From contig NZ_JACBJI010000002.1 of NCBI RefSeq assembly GCF_013401995.1, positions 62,001 through 126,000 on the forward strand: a stretch of 64,000 bases of DNA, in the 5' to 3' direction. The notes beneath the pieces are model-generated. The model saw only the letters and a list, made by a program, of their open reading frames with translations. It searched no databases and was not told where the DNA came from. This document shows positions 44,542-53,643 of the stretch, piece after piece. Made by a program: the position numbers and the translations under genes. Source of the stretch: Flavobacterium agri. Lineage in GTDB: Bacteria > Bacteroidota > Bacteroidia > Flavobacteriales > Flavobacteriaceae. Within the stretch, counting starts at the first letter, position 1. Each line of letters opens with the position of its first letter.

Positions 44542-45694
44542 GCTTTTCGTATTCGTCTTTCACGCCGCCGATGTACTTTTCGGTAGAGAAATTCTTGATC
44601 ACCACTTCGTAGCCGTTTTCACCGAATTCGCGGATCTTTTCAGGATGTGCGATAAAGGTTTCGAGTTTTTCGGCAAGTTCGGTAGCATTTTTCGGCATGA
44701 CAAGAAAACCGGTGTGACCCTCGACGATTATTTCCTGAAGTCCTCCCAGCCGCGACGCCACGACGGGTTTTCGCGACAACATAGCCTCGGTAGCCACGAG
44801 ACCGAAAGATTCCGGTTCTGTAGACGGTACGACCGCAATATCGAGCGCATCATAAACAGGCCAGATATTTTCCTGGAAGTCTACAACGGTCACTTTTGCC
44901 TCTAATTGGGCGGCTTCTATTTTATGATGGAGATTTTCAAGGAACTGTTCCTGTCCGTCGGGTGCCGATCCCACATAAACCAAATGAATGGAATCGTATT
45001 TCTGGCATAATTGTACGAAAGCCTTAAGCAATACGCCTTGCCCTTTAAGACGGCTCACGCGTCCTACCAATCCGATGACCAAATGATTCGGATCCTTCAT
45101 TCGGAACAGGTCGGTGCGGATCGAACGTATTTCTTCGGCAGATGATATAGGCTGCACGCGATTCTGGCCGTTGTGGACAATGGTCGATTTGCGTTCCAGG
45201 CCTTTCTTCATCTTTTGGAATTGCAGCGAGGTCGCATTTGAATTGAATAGGATGTGCGTAGAAAACAGCGATACTATTTTCGGATAAAAGTAGGCCAGCA
45301 TTTTCGGATGCTCAATTATTTCGTGCACGTGCCACAAATGTTTGCGACGGAAGATAAAGCTATAAAACGCACCGATGAAAACCGAAATCGCGTTTGAGTG
45401 TACCAGGTGTATTTCTTTTCCGTTGAGTTCCTTGCGGATTTTTCTGATAGAGGTGAAAACGTCAAAAGGGAGCTTAAGGAAAAACTTGGGTGTAAGCACA
45501 CCGCGTTTTACTTTGACGACCGAACTCCTTATGACTTGAACACCAAGCGATTCCAGCCTGTTTTTAAGTGGACCGTCCTGATGCAGCACGACAATCGGAT
45601 TATACCCGTCGGGATAATGTTCGATAAGTTCTAGCAACGCTTTGTCTGCGCCGTAAAGCTCCGCAGATTGATTAACGATAAGTACGTTTTTCAT
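44531..45694 (-). CDS. glycosyltransferase family 4
   Basis: 387 residues, GT-B fold. N-terminal acceptor domain LIVNQSAELYGADKALLELI; C-terminal donor domain with LVIGLVGRVSRLKGQGVLLK (about 206-225) and the EPESFGLVATEAM E-x7-E motif (about 296-308), plus SRLGGLQEIIVEGHTGFLV. Retaining sugar transfer on the cytoplasmic side. Downstream of the oxygenase gene by nine bases, in one minus-strand operon. Confidence 0.92.
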   Translation of the reverse strand: MKNVLIVNQSAELYGADKALLELIEHYPDGYNPIVVLHQDGPLKNRLESLGVQVIRSSVVKVKRGVLTPKFFLKLPFDVFTSIRKIRKELNGKEIHLVHSNAISVFIGAFYSFIFRRKHLWHVHEIIEHPKMLAYFYPKIVSLFSTHILFNSNATSLQFQKMKKGLERKSTIVHNGQNRVQPISSAEEIRSIRTDLFRMKDPNHLVIGLVGRVSRLKGQGVLLKAFVQLCQKYDSIHLVYVGSAPDGQEQFLENLHHKIEAAQLEAKVTVVDFQENIWPVYDALDIAVVPSTEPESFGLVATEAMLSRKPVVASRLGGLQEIIVEGHTGFLVMPKNATELAEKLETFIAHPEKIREFGENGYEVVIKNFSTEKYIGGVKDEYEKLTP

Positions 45695-45703
45695 AGCACG
45701 GCG

Positions 45704-46480
45704 CTATTGGTTTTTGGCCGTGGCGCTTCCGAAGAATTTGTTCTTGGTCTGCACGAGGAAATTGTAGTTTTTGGCCAATTGTTTCTTTAGGAACGAAGCG
45801 TCGTCTTTCGGAAACCAGTCGGTAGTCCTTGGCGTTTCGATGAGACGTTCGTGCACTTGGTATGCATAAGTCGCGATTGAAGTGCGATAACGTCCTTCGG
45901 GGAAATTCGTCATGTCGTATCCGTGAAGCGAATACGGCGCACATTGCTGGATGATCATGCGGTTGAACGGCACGTCGATCTCGGCTTCCTCGTTCGTGCG
46001 CAAATCCTTGATCCTAAGACCGCCTTTGTATTCGGGCTTCCAATCTTTGTTCAGATACAGCAAAAGGTTGAGTTCGCGGTACCAGTTTTTGTGCAGCGGA
46101 TGATAATTGAAATCGAGGTGCATATCCAAAAAGCTGTTCTTCTTGCCTTGATGAAGGCCGCCTCCGAAGTTTTTCGGATCAACGAACGTCTTTTTGGCCG
46201 TGATGAAACTCAAGATTTTGTTGAAGCGTTCCGAAGAAAGGTCATCGTAAAATTCCTTGAGCTCCGGACAGATTTCCTTGTAGTTCGATTTTTCGAATTT
46301 ATTGTTCGCAAAAGCGTAGTCGCGGCTCTTGTTGTTCAATTCCGGGATGTGGGCATAGGCGCGCTCCAGTTTTTCGGTCTCGCAGAACTCGTCTATGACA
46401 AGATGCGGGAAAGGTTGGGCGGTAAGATATTGTATGCGTAGGTTTTCGAGATTTTGCTCTAAGTAGTCAAATCGGATCAT
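45704..46480 (-). CDS. 2-oxoglutarate/Fe(II) oxygenase (prolyl-hydroxylase-like)
   Basis: 258 residues from ATG 46480 (MIRFDYLEQ); the promoter just upstream excludes longer starts. Double-stranded beta-helix: HxD in MHLDFNYHP (about 120-128), distal His in YSLHGYDM (about 182-189), and 2-oxoglutarate Arg in RYRTSIATY (about 194-202). Resembles 2OG-FeII_Oxy_3 proteins that occur in glycan clusters and hydroxylate sugars, lipids or peptides; the substrate is unknown. First gene of an operon with a GT4. Confidence 0.85.
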   Translation of the reverse strand: MIRFDYLEQNLENLRIQYLTAQPFPHLVIDEFCETEKLERAYAHIPELNNKSRDYAFANNKFEKSNYKEICPELKEFYDDLSSERFNKILSFITAKKTFVDPKNFGGGLHQGKKNSFLDMHLDFNYHPLHKNWYRELNLLLYLNKDWKPEYKGGLRIKDLRTNEEAEIDVPFNRMIIQQCAPYSLHGYDMTNFPEGRYRTSIATYAYQVHERLIETPRTTDWFPKDDASFLKKQLAKNYNFLVQTKNKFFGSATAKNQ

Positions 46481-46502
46481 ATTCTGAAGTAACTGATTTA
46501 GG

Positions 46503-46531
46503 CAAAAGTAGCAATTAATAGCCAACGCAAA
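46503..46531 (-). promoter_or_regulatory. promoter of the oxygenase-GT4 operon (TTTG-N17-TACTTTTG)
   Basis: On the minus strand, TTTG (46531-46528), spacer 17, TACTTTTG (46510-46503), 22 bases before the ATG at 46480. Both elements match the Bacteroidota primary-sigma consensus. Confidence 0.75.
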
Positions 46532-46620
46532 GCTGATAAATATCATTTAACACTATGGCCGTATTGTCAAACGGTTAAGCAAGACTCATGTTTTTTTACA
46601 AATACTAAATCACCGCTTTT

Positions 46621-46646
46621 TTGATTGGCAAAAGATGTTATTTTTG
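46621..46646 (+). promoter_or_regulatory. probable promoter of the DUF1972 glycosyltransferase gene
   Basis: TTG at 46621-46623, spacer 15 (slightly short), TATTTTTG at 46639-46646. The gene ATG at 46669 is preceded by AAGGAATT, a partial Shine-Dalgarno-like run. Confidence 0.55.
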
Positions 46647-46668
46647 CACCGCTTGCAAAAAAGGAATT

Positions 46669-47763
46669 ATGAAAATAGCCATTCTCGGAACACGCGGAAT
46701 CCCGAACCACTACGGTGGTTTTGAGCAGTTTGCCGAATTTTTCGCCGTGTACCTCGTAGAGAAAGGCCATGAAGTGTACGTGTACAATTCTCATAACCAT
46801 CCGCATCAGGAAAAGACGTTCAAAGGCGTCCACATTTTACATTGCAACGATCCCGAGCACAAGATGGGCACTTTCGGCCAGTTCATTTACGACTACAATT
46901 GCATCATGGACGCGCGCACGAGAGAGTTCGACATCATCCTGCAACTTGGCTACACAAGCAATTCGGTGTGGTTTTTCCTGTTGCCCAAAAAGCCGGTCAT
47001 CATTACCAATATGGACGGTTTGGAATGGAAGCGCACCAAGTATTCGCGTCCGGTACGACAATTCCTCAAATTCGCCGAGCGTTTGGCAGCGGTGAGCAGC
47101 GACCATCTGGTGTCTGATTCTCTCGGAATCCAATCGTACCTCAAAAGAAAATACGGAAAAGATTCGACGTTCATCGCTTATGGTGCACATCCGTTCAATT
47201 CACCCGATGCGGCTATTCCGGCCAAATACGACGTAGAACCTGGCCAGTACAATATGATCATGGCGCGGTTCGAACCCGAGAACAATCTCGACATGGTTTT
47301 GGAAGGCGTAGCGCAATCGACCGACAAGAAAACGATTCTCGTCGTGGGCAACCACATGACCAAATACGGGGAATACCTCAAATCGAAATTCGCGAATTAC
47401 GCCAACATCCGGTTCACGGGCGGTATTTACAACTTGACCGACCTGAACAGCCTCAGGTATTTCAGCAACCTTTATTTTCACGGACATACCGTAGGCGGAA
47501 CCAATCCGTCGTTGCTCGAAGCCATGGCGTCCCAAGCGCTGATCGCCGCTCACAGCAACGATTTCAACCGTGGCATCCTCAAGGAAAACGCATTTTATTT
47601 CACATCGGCCAAGCAAGTTGCCGAATTGCTTCCGACTGTCAAAAAAAGCGATAACTTGCAAAAGGTTGCCCAAAACTATGAAGCCATCGTAAACGACTAC
47701 AACTGGGAAAAAATAAATGGTGAATATCTCGGACTTTTTGAAAAAGTTATGGCGGCCAAATGA
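46669..47763 (+). CDS. DUF1972 glycosyltransferase (rhamnosyltransferase-like)
   Basis: 364 residues from ATG 46669; the family start KIAILGTRGIPNHYGGFEQF follows at once. GT-B fold with DUF1972 N-terminal domain; donor domain has MIMARFEPENNLDMVLEGVA and HGHTVGGTNPSLLEAMASQ (about 270-288). Family members often transfer rhamnose or related sugars in exopolysaccharide synthesis, fitting the rfb genes. Its 3' end overlaps the next gene by 47 bases, a long translational overlap. Confidence 0.88.
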   Translation: MKIAILGTRGIPNHYGGFEQFAEFFAVYLVEKGHEVYVYNSHNHPHQEKTFKGVHILHCNDPEHKMGTFGQFIYDYNCIMDARTREFDIILQLGYTSNSVWFFLLPKKPVIITNMDGLEWKRTKYSRPVRQFLKFAERLAAVSSDHLVSDSLGIQSYLKRKYGKDSTFIAYGAHPFNSPDAAIPAKYDVEPGQYNMIMARFEPENNLDMVLEGVAQSTDKKTILVVGNHMTKYGEYLKSKFANYANIRFTGGIYNLTDLNSLRYFSNLYFHGHTVGGTNPSLLEAMASQALIAAHSNDFNRGILKENAFYFTSAKQVAELLPTVKKSDNLQKVAQNYEAIVNDYNWEKINGEYLGLFEKVMAAK

Positions 47764-49033
47764 TGGGCATCCGCTGACCTTCTTTTTTTCTTTTTTGCTG
47801 CTTTCGGTGCCGTTTTCGCTTGGAATGGGCAACATCGCGTTGATCCTGTTCGCGTTGGCGAGCCTATTCTATTTTAGGCAACATCGCTTTTTCCGTGCTT
47901 CGACAACCTTGCTTTTACCCGTCGCGCTGTTTTTGCTCATGGCTGCTTCGCTGATTTGGAGTATCGATTTGCCGCGTTCGTTAAAAGCGCTTCCGCGAGA
48001 AATCTATTTGCTTGCCATTCCCGTGTGCTGTATGTTTTTTCCGGGACTTGACAAACAACAGAAACAATCGGCCCTGACCAAGTATGCCTATGGGATGGCG
48101 CTGGTTTGCGTGTTTTATTTACTGCGTGCCACCTGGCAATATTTCCGGACCGGCGACACGGGCGTTTTCTTTTACCACGAATTGGTCACCGAAGAAATCA
48201 ACGCCATCCACGTATCCATTTATGTGGCGACGGCCTTTTTCGCGTTGTTGCCGAAAACGGGTAAAAAGAGGTCCGATTGGTTAGCGATGAGTGTTTTGGC
48301 GTTGCTCGTTGTATTGCTTTCATCAAAGAATGTGATTGTCGTTTTTGGATTGCTGACGTTGGTGTATTTCGTTTTCTTTTCGGGAATCACGTTAAAGGTC
48401 AAGTTCATCGGTTTCGGATTTCTGTTCCTTTTCGGAGTATTGCCGGTATTGTTTTTCTCTAACATCAGCGACAGGTTTCTTCAAGAAATCAAAAGTGTCG
48501 CCACCGAAGGAACGCGAAAGGACGATACCCTTGGCGCGGTTTACAACGTAAGCGTGAGCCAAGCTTGGAATCAAACGCATTTCAACCAGAACGATTATTT
48601 TCCAGGCACGGCTTTCCGCGTCTATCAATTCCGCATTTTTATCGAATTACTGCACGAAGATGGCAAATATCTGCAAGGATACGGACTCAACGCGTCGTTC
48701 AGGCGCATAGGAGATAAGGCCAGGCAATATAATTTGTTCGACGGAGACGGCATCAGGAAAGGCTATCAGGGCAAAAACTTCCATAACCAATACGTCCAGA
48801 ACTTCTCGGAACTCGGGATTTTTGGGTTTCTGCTATTGGTTGCCATGCTTTTCATAACCTTCAAAAAAGGCATCCGGAACAAAGATTTTACCCATATTTC
48901 TTTTGCAGTTCTTATGATAAGTTTATTTTTGACGGAGTCATTTTTATTGCGGCAACGCGGCGTGATGTTTTTCACCGCCATGTATTGCCTGCTCAATGCA
49001 GGTACTGTTGCCGTGGCTGTGAAAAAAGAGTAG
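47717..49033 (+). CDS. second O-antigen ligase/polymerase-like protein (Wzy/WaaL)
   Basis: 438 residues, about 11 helices and a large loop (about 255-355). Ends with a loop-helix HNQYVQNFSELGIFGFLLLV, the conserved His region of Wzy_C/WaaL. The start at 47717 lies inside the previous gene; it is the only nearby in-frame ATG that retains the first helix, so I keep it. One of two such proteins here: one probably polymerises and the other ligates the chain to its acceptor. Confidence 0.82.
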   Translation: MVNISDFLKKLWRPNDGHPLTFFFSFLLLSVPFSLGMGNIALILFALASLFYFRQHRFFRASTTLLLPVALFLLMAASLIWSIDLPRSLKALPREIYLLAIPVCCMFFPGLDKQQKQSALTKYAYGMALVCVFYLLRATWQYFRTGDTGVFFYHELVTEEINAIHVSIYVATAFFALLPKTGKKRSDWLAMSVLALLVVLLSSKNVIVVFGLLTLVYFVFFSGITLKVKFIGFGFLFLFGVLPVLFFSNISDRFLQEIKSVATEGTRKDDTLGAVYNVSVSQAWNQTHFNQNDYFPGTAFRVYQFRIFIELLHEDGKYLQGYGLNASFRRIGDKARQYNLFDGDGIRKGYQGKNFHNQYVQNFSELGIFGFLLLVAMLFITFKKGIRNKDFTHISFAVLMISLFLTESFLLRQRGVMFFTAMYCLLNAGTVAVAVKKE

Positions 49034-49036
49034 TCT

Positions 49037-50020
49037 ATGAAAAGAATATTGATAACCGGCGCCGCGGGCTTTTTGGGCTCGCATTTATGTGACCGGTTTA
49101 TTGCCGCGGGATATTACGTCATCGGCATGGATAACCTGATAACAGGCGATCTTAAAAATATCGAGCATCTTTTCAGCCACAAGAATTTCGAATTCTACCA
49201 TCACGATATTACCAAATTCGTGCACGTTCCGGGGCGATTGGACTATATTCTTCACTTCGCTTCCCCGGCGAGTCCTATCGATTATCTCAAAATTCCGATC
49301 CAGACGCTCAAAGTCGGATCACTCGGCACACACAACCTGCTCGGTTTGGCGCGCGTCAAGAAAGCCAGGATTTTGATCGCTTCGACATCCGAAGTATACG
49401 GCGATCCGCTCGTGCATCCGCAAACCGAAGAATATTACGGCAACGTGAATACGATCGGGCCGAGAGGCGTGTACGACGAAGCCAAGCGTTTTCAGGAATC
49501 GATCACGATGGCTTACCATACGTTTCACGGCGTAGAAACACGCATTGTTCGTATTTTCAACACCTACGGACCAAGAATGCGTTTGAACGACGGGCGTGTG
49601 ATTCCAGCTTTTATCGGACAGGCTTTGCGCGGCGAAGACCTCACGATTTTCGGCGACGGCATGCAGACGCGTTCGTTCTGTTATGTAGACGATCAGGTGG
49701 AAGGTATTTACCGTTTGCTACATTCCGATTACGTGTTGCCCATAAACATTGGCAATCCCGACGAAATCACGATCAAGGATTTCGCCGAAGAGATCATAAA
49801 ACTTACGGGAACCGATCAAAAAGTGGTTTACAGGCCGCTTCCGGTCAACGATCCTTTGCAGCGTCAACCCGATATCAGCAAGGCAAAAGACATTTTGGGT
49901 TGGGAGCCGAAAGTGTCGCGTTCCGAAGGCATGAAGCTTACATACGAATATTTCAAATCGCTTTCTTCAGAAGAGCTTCTCAAGGAAGAACACAAAGATT
50001 TTACGGGTTACATTCATTGA
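49037..50020 (+). CDS. UDP-glucuronate decarboxylase (UDP-xylose synthase)
   Basis: 327 residues, extended [15 protein letters not shown] (about 7-18), [26 protein letters not shown] and catalytic Tyr146/Lys150 in YDEAKR, with the substrate segment [17 protein letters not shown]. These match UXS proteins rather than RfbB, which lacks the ASPASP and GPRM pattern. Turns UDP-glucuronate into UDP-xylose or its 4-keto intermediate. UDP-glucose dehydrogenase is not in the window. One base before the next gene. Confidence 0.92.
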   Translation: MKRILITGAAGFLGSHLCDRFIAAGYYVIGMDNLITGDLKNIEHLFSHKNFEFYHHDITKFVHVPGRLDYILHFASPASPIDYLKIPIQTLKVGSLGTHNLLGLARVKKARILIASTSEVYGDPLVHPQTEEYYGNVNTIGPRGVYDEAKRFQESITMAYHTFHGVETRIVRIFNTYGPRMRLNDGRVIPAFIGQALRGEDLTIFGDGMQTRSFCYVDDQVEGIYRLLHSDYVLPINIGNPDEITIKDFAEEIIKLTGTDQKVVYRPLPVNDPLQRQPDISKAKDILGWEPKVSRSEGMKLTYEYFKSLSSEELLKEEHKDFTGYIH

Positions 50021-50021
50021 T

Positions 50022-51389
50022 ATGACGGGAGTTCAAACGGGCAGATATTCCAAATACATCAGGCCGATCAGTATTATGATCGATTTGTTGGTCATCAATG
50101 CGTTGCCGTTTTATTTTTTCCGCGACCTTAATCTCGATTTCCACTATTACATTCCGTACCAAAACCTGGTTTGGATCTCGATCGCGTTTTTGATCAAGTT
50201 TTACGGGGTTTACCGTTTTACGATGCCCGTCGAGATCTTGTCGAAACTCGTGCGTCAAGGCATCTTGTTCCTGCTTTTGGTGATCGCGTTTTTCCCGTTT
50301 TCGAAAGAGACGATTTTCAGCGGAAAAGCCATCGCGCTTTACGTGAGCCTGTCGATGTTGCTGATCACGATCTGCAAATGGCTGTTGTTCTACTATCTCA
50401 AGAAATACCGCATCATCACCGGAAGCAACTTCAGGAACGCCGTAATTATCGGATATACGCCCGAAGCCATCCGCCTCAAGCAACTTTTCGAGGAACGCAC
50501 CGATTTCGGTTATCGCTTCCTGGGTTTCTTTTCCGACAAGAAATCGAACGAGAACGTAAAAGGAAAACTCGACACGATCAAGGAATTCGTCGTGGCCAAC
50601 CGAGTCGACGAAATCTATTGTTCGCTCAACGAGATTTCGAACGAACAGCTCAAGGATCTTGTCGAATTCGCCGACGACCACAAGAAAAGCATCAAATTCA
50701 TCCCCGATACCAAAGAGATTTTCGCCAAGAACCTCAAGATTGATTACTACGGATTCTTTCCGGTGCTTTCGCTTCAGCGAACATTGTTGCACGAACCGAT
50801 TGTAAAAGGTTTCAAGCGCGTTTTCGACATCGTTTTTTCACTGATTATCATCGTGGGCGTGTTGTCGTGGCTGGTCCCGATTTTAGCGGTCATCATCAAG
50901 CTCGAATCCAAAGGACCGGTTTTCTTCAAGCAAGGCCGCCCAGGGCTTGATGAGCAGGAATTTTTCTGCTACAAGTTCCGTTCGATGAAAATCAATTTGA
51001 CGACCGAGAAAGAAGCCTCGAAAAACGATCCGCGTGTTACCAAAATCGGGCGTATCATGCGCAAGACAAGCATTGACGAACTTCCGCAGTTCCTCAATGT
51101 TTTGGCGGGCGATATGTCTGTCGTCGGACCGCGTCCGCACTTGTGGTCGCAGAATAAGTCTTACGGGACACGCATCAAGAAATACATGGTGCGTCACTAT
51201 GTAAAGCCCGGAATCACAGGATTGGCGCAAGTTCGCGGTTTCCGTGGCGAAATCGAGACCGACGAAGACATGATCAACCGCATCAAATTCGACGTGTTCT
51301 ACATCGAGAATTGGTCGTTCCTGCTCGACATCAAGATCATCCTGCAAACGGTGATCAACATCTTCAAAGGAGAAGAAAAAGCGTACTAG
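50022..51389 (+). CDS. undecaprenyl-phosphate sugar phosphotransferase (initiating enzyme)
   Basis: 455 residues, polyprenol-phosphate hexose-1-phosphate transferase (WcaJ/WbaP type). Four N-terminal helices, a CoA-binding-like middle ([14 protein letters not shown], about 140-155), a fifth hydrophobic segment, then the catalytic domain: [15 protein letters not shown] (about 266-280), [29 protein letters not shown] (about 346-365) and GPRPH. Puts the first sugar 1-phosphate on undecaprenyl phosphate. Its stop shares CTAG with the convergent GT4 stop. Confidence 0.95.
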   Translation: MTGVQTGRYSKYIRPISIMIDLLVINALPFYFFRDLNLDFHYYIPYQNLVWISIAFLIKFYGVYRFTMPVEILSKLVRQGILFLLLVIAFFPFSKETIFSGKAIALYVSLSMLLITICKWLLFYYLKKYRIITGSNFRNAVIIGYTPEAIRLKQLFEERTDFGYRFLGFFSDKKSNENVKGKLDTIKEFVVANRVDEIYCSLNEISNEQLKDLVEFADDHKKSIKFIPDTKEIFAKNLKIDYYGFFPVLSLQRTLLHEPIVKGFKRVFDIVFSLIIIVGVLSWLVPILAVIIKLESKGPVFFKQGRPGLDEQEFFCYKFRSMKINLTTEKEASKNDPRVTKIGRIMRKTSIDELPQFLNVLAGDMSVVGPRPHLWSQNKSYGTRIKKYMVRHYVKPGITGLAQVRGFRGEIETDEDMINRIKFDVFYIENWSFLLDIKIILQTVINIFKGEEKAY

Positions 51390-52561
51390 AAAACGCCTTC
51401 CGAAATCAATTTCTGCAATTGGGAATCCAAATTGAAACGACGCTTTGCCGTTTCGAGAACACGCAGTTTCATTGGGCTTAAACCCGATTTTCCGTTATCC
51501 GAAATCACTTTCAGAACGGCGTTAAGCTCTTCGAAATTCTCTACCGAAGCGACCCAGCCCAAATCGTTTTCGCGCACGATATCTTCGCCTTCGCCACCGC
51601 CAAAATACAGTATCGGCATGCCCAAAGCGCCGTATTCGAAAATCTTCGAAGGCACCGAACCGTAAATTCTCGTAGCAAGCGGAACATAAGCGATGTCGAA
51701 TTCCTCGAGCTTTTTGTGCAACACTTTTCGGTCGACCATCCCGTGAAAAACGATGTTCTTTTCCGGATGGTTCGCGATGTATTTCTCGATATCCGATTTC
51801 TCGGCTCCGTCCCCGAAAATGTGGAATTCGATGTTCGTACCGGCCAGATCCATTTTCTGGCAAGACTCGAGCACGCCTTGGGCTACGCCAAGCAATCCGG
51901 CGTAAAAAAGTTTGATTTTGCCGTCGCTTTCGCGGAATTGGAATGCCTCTGTATGATCGGGAAAATTGCGATACAGATGTGCGTGTTTGTTCGCAACGAT
52001 CTCGCGAACATGTGTCAATATTTCTTCGGATTGGCCCAAAACCACATCCGCATTCCTGTAAATGAAACGCTCGAGAAACAACGCGAATTTGTGCGAAAAC
52101 GAGCCGTGACGCATCACTTTCAATTCGAGTGCCGCCATCGGCCACAGATCGGAAACGTTCAAAATGATCTTGCGTCCGCGGATTTTCAGGGCCAGAACCG
52201 CAATGAACGACAAAAGCAAAGGCGGCGATTGCACGATGACTTTTTTCGGAAGTTGCCCGAAAAGCAGCCGCAAGAACAAAACCGACGAGAAAGATTGTAT
52301 CGAAAGCAGTCGTTTGGCGATATTTTTACTGTTGCTCGGATAAATCCAAAGCCGTTTTACGATTACGTTTTTCTGGTTTTCCGTGACCGAGAATTTACCG
52401 CGGTATTGCTCGAAAAGCCGTCCTTCGGGATAATTCCCGAGCGGACATATCACCGATACTTCATAATGCTGCGACAGCTTGAGCGCCATCTGTTCGATGC
52501 GGTTCGCCGCCGCGCCTTTCTCGGGCGGATAATAATTGGAAACGATCAGGATTTCTTCCAT
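51386..52561 (-). CDS. glycosyltransferase family 4 (WbuB-like)
   Basis: 391 residues. N-terminus ILIVSNYYPPEKGAAANRIE is typical of WbuB/WcaI-like GT4 enzymes; donor domain has KLFYAGLLGVAQGVLE (about 217-232), and FEYGALGMPILYFGGGEGED (about 318-337). Start overlaps the epimerase stop by 16 bases, in a three-gene minus-strand operon CapK - WecB - GT4. Confidence 0.9.
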   Translation of the reverse strand: MEEILIVSNYYPPEKGAAANRIEQMALKLSQHYEVSVICPLGNYPEGRLFEQYRGKFSVTENQKNVIVKRLWIYPSNSKNIAKRLLSIQSFSSVLFLRLLFGQLPKKVIVQSPPLLLSFIAVLALKIRGRKIILNVSDLWPMAALELKVMRHGSFSHKFALFLERFIYRNADVVLGQSEEILTHVREIVANKHAHLYRNFPDHTEAFQFRESDGKIKLFYAGLLGVAQGVLESCQKMDLAGTNIEFHIFGDGAEKSDIEKYIANHPEKNIVFHGMVDRKVLHKKLEEFDIAYVPLATRIYGSVPSKIFEYGALGMPILYFGGGEGEDIVRENDLGWVASVENFEELNAVLKVISDNGKSGLSPMKLRVLETAKRRFNLDSQLQKLISEGVF

Positions 52562-53643
52562 TCCGAAAGTAAAATATCAACGATTCTCTCGGACGCTTTT
52601 CCATCCCAAAGCTCGGGAATGCCGTGTTCTCGCAATCCGTTTTGAAGAAAATCCGTAAAGTGTTTTTTGAGGTTTTCGACAGAAATCCCGACCAACGTAT
52701 TCGTTCCTATCGTTTGTGTTTCAGGACGTTCGGTGTTTTCCCGCATCGTAAAGCACGGGATTCCTAGAACGGTCGTTTCCTCGGAAATCCCGCCCGAATC
52801 GGTTATCACGGCAAAACTGTTTTTGATCAGGTACATGAACGCGAGATACCCTTGCGGTTCGGCGTAAACGATATTCTTGAAGTCGAGTTTGGCGTCGCCG
52901 AGAATCGCTTTCGTGCGAGGATGCACCGGAAAAACGACTTTTTTGTCTCCGGCCAGTTTATCGATTCCAAGCAGCAGGTTTTGCAGCGATTTTTCTTCGT
53001 CCACATTCGACGGACGGTGCAAAGTCAAAACGATATAGTTACCGTTTTCCAATCCGAACTCGTTCCAGAAATCAGGTTGTTTTATGCGCGGTAAATTTTG
53101 CGTCAGCGTATCGATCATCACGTTTCCGACGAAATGGACTTTGTTTGGACTCGCACCATATTTGAGCAGATTTTCAGAAGCGGAAGCCGAAGTCGTAAAG
53201 AAATGATCGGTAATCGAATCGGTCACGATGCGGTTGATTTCCTCGGGCATCGTCCAGTCTCCCGATCGGATTCCGGCCTCGACATGCGTGACTTTGATGT
53301 TGAGTTTCTTGGTGACGATCGCACAGGCCATCGTCGAATTCACGTCGCCTACGACCAAAACCAGATCGGTCGGATTTTGCAGCAATTCCTGTTCAAAAGC
53401 CACCATGATGGCCGCGGTCTGAACGGCTTGCGACCCGCTTTTGACTTCGAGGTTCGCGTGCGGATGCGGGATGTTTAACTCCTCGAAAAACGTATCGCTG
53501 AGGTTCTTGTCGTAATGCTGGCCCGTATGCACCAATCGATACGAAAGATCGGCTCCCGACTTTTGACGGTTTTCGATCGCCTTGATGATCGGGGCGATCT
53601 TGATGAAATTGGGCCGTGCTCCGGCGACTATCGTGATTTGCAT
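52546..53643 (-). CDS. wecB: UDP-N-acetylglucosamine 2-epimerase (non-hydrolysing)
   Basis: 365 residues, usual length, GT-B-like fold. Conserved groups: ARPNFIKIAPI (about 8-18), GDVNSTMA with the catalytic-type Asp (about 98-105), THVEAGIRSGDWTMPEEINR with two Glu (about 119-138), LHRPSNVDE with His (about 213-221) and ITDSGGISEET (about 280-290). The HRPSNVD form resembles paralogues acting in glycan clusters, so the true substrate may be a modified UDP-HexNAc such as a FucNAc or uronate derivative. One-base overlap with CapK. Confidence 0.9.
   Translation of the reverse strand: MQITIVAGARPNFIKIAPIIKAIENRQKSGADLSYRLVHTGQHYDKNLSDTFFEELNIPHPHANLEVKSGSQAVQTAAIMVAFEQELLQNPTDLVLVVGDVNSTMACAIVTKKLNIKVTHVEAGIRSGDWTMPEEINRIVTDSITDHFFTTSASASENLLKYGASPNKVHFVGNVMIDTLTQNLPRIKQPDFWNEFGLENGNYIVLTLHRPSNVDEEKSLQNLLLGIDKLAGDKKVVFPVHPRTKAILGDAKLDFKNIVYAEPQGYLAFMYLIKNSFAVITDSGGISEETTVLGIPCFTMRENTERPETQTIGTNTLVGISVENLKKHFTDFLQNGLREHGIPELWDGKASERIVDILLSEWKKS

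Noticed and set aside
49037-50020. rfbB (dTDP-glucose 4,6-dehydratase)
   Set aside because: The [19 protein letters not shown] and NDGRV segments match UDP-glucuronate decarboxylase, and the length of 327 fits it better.
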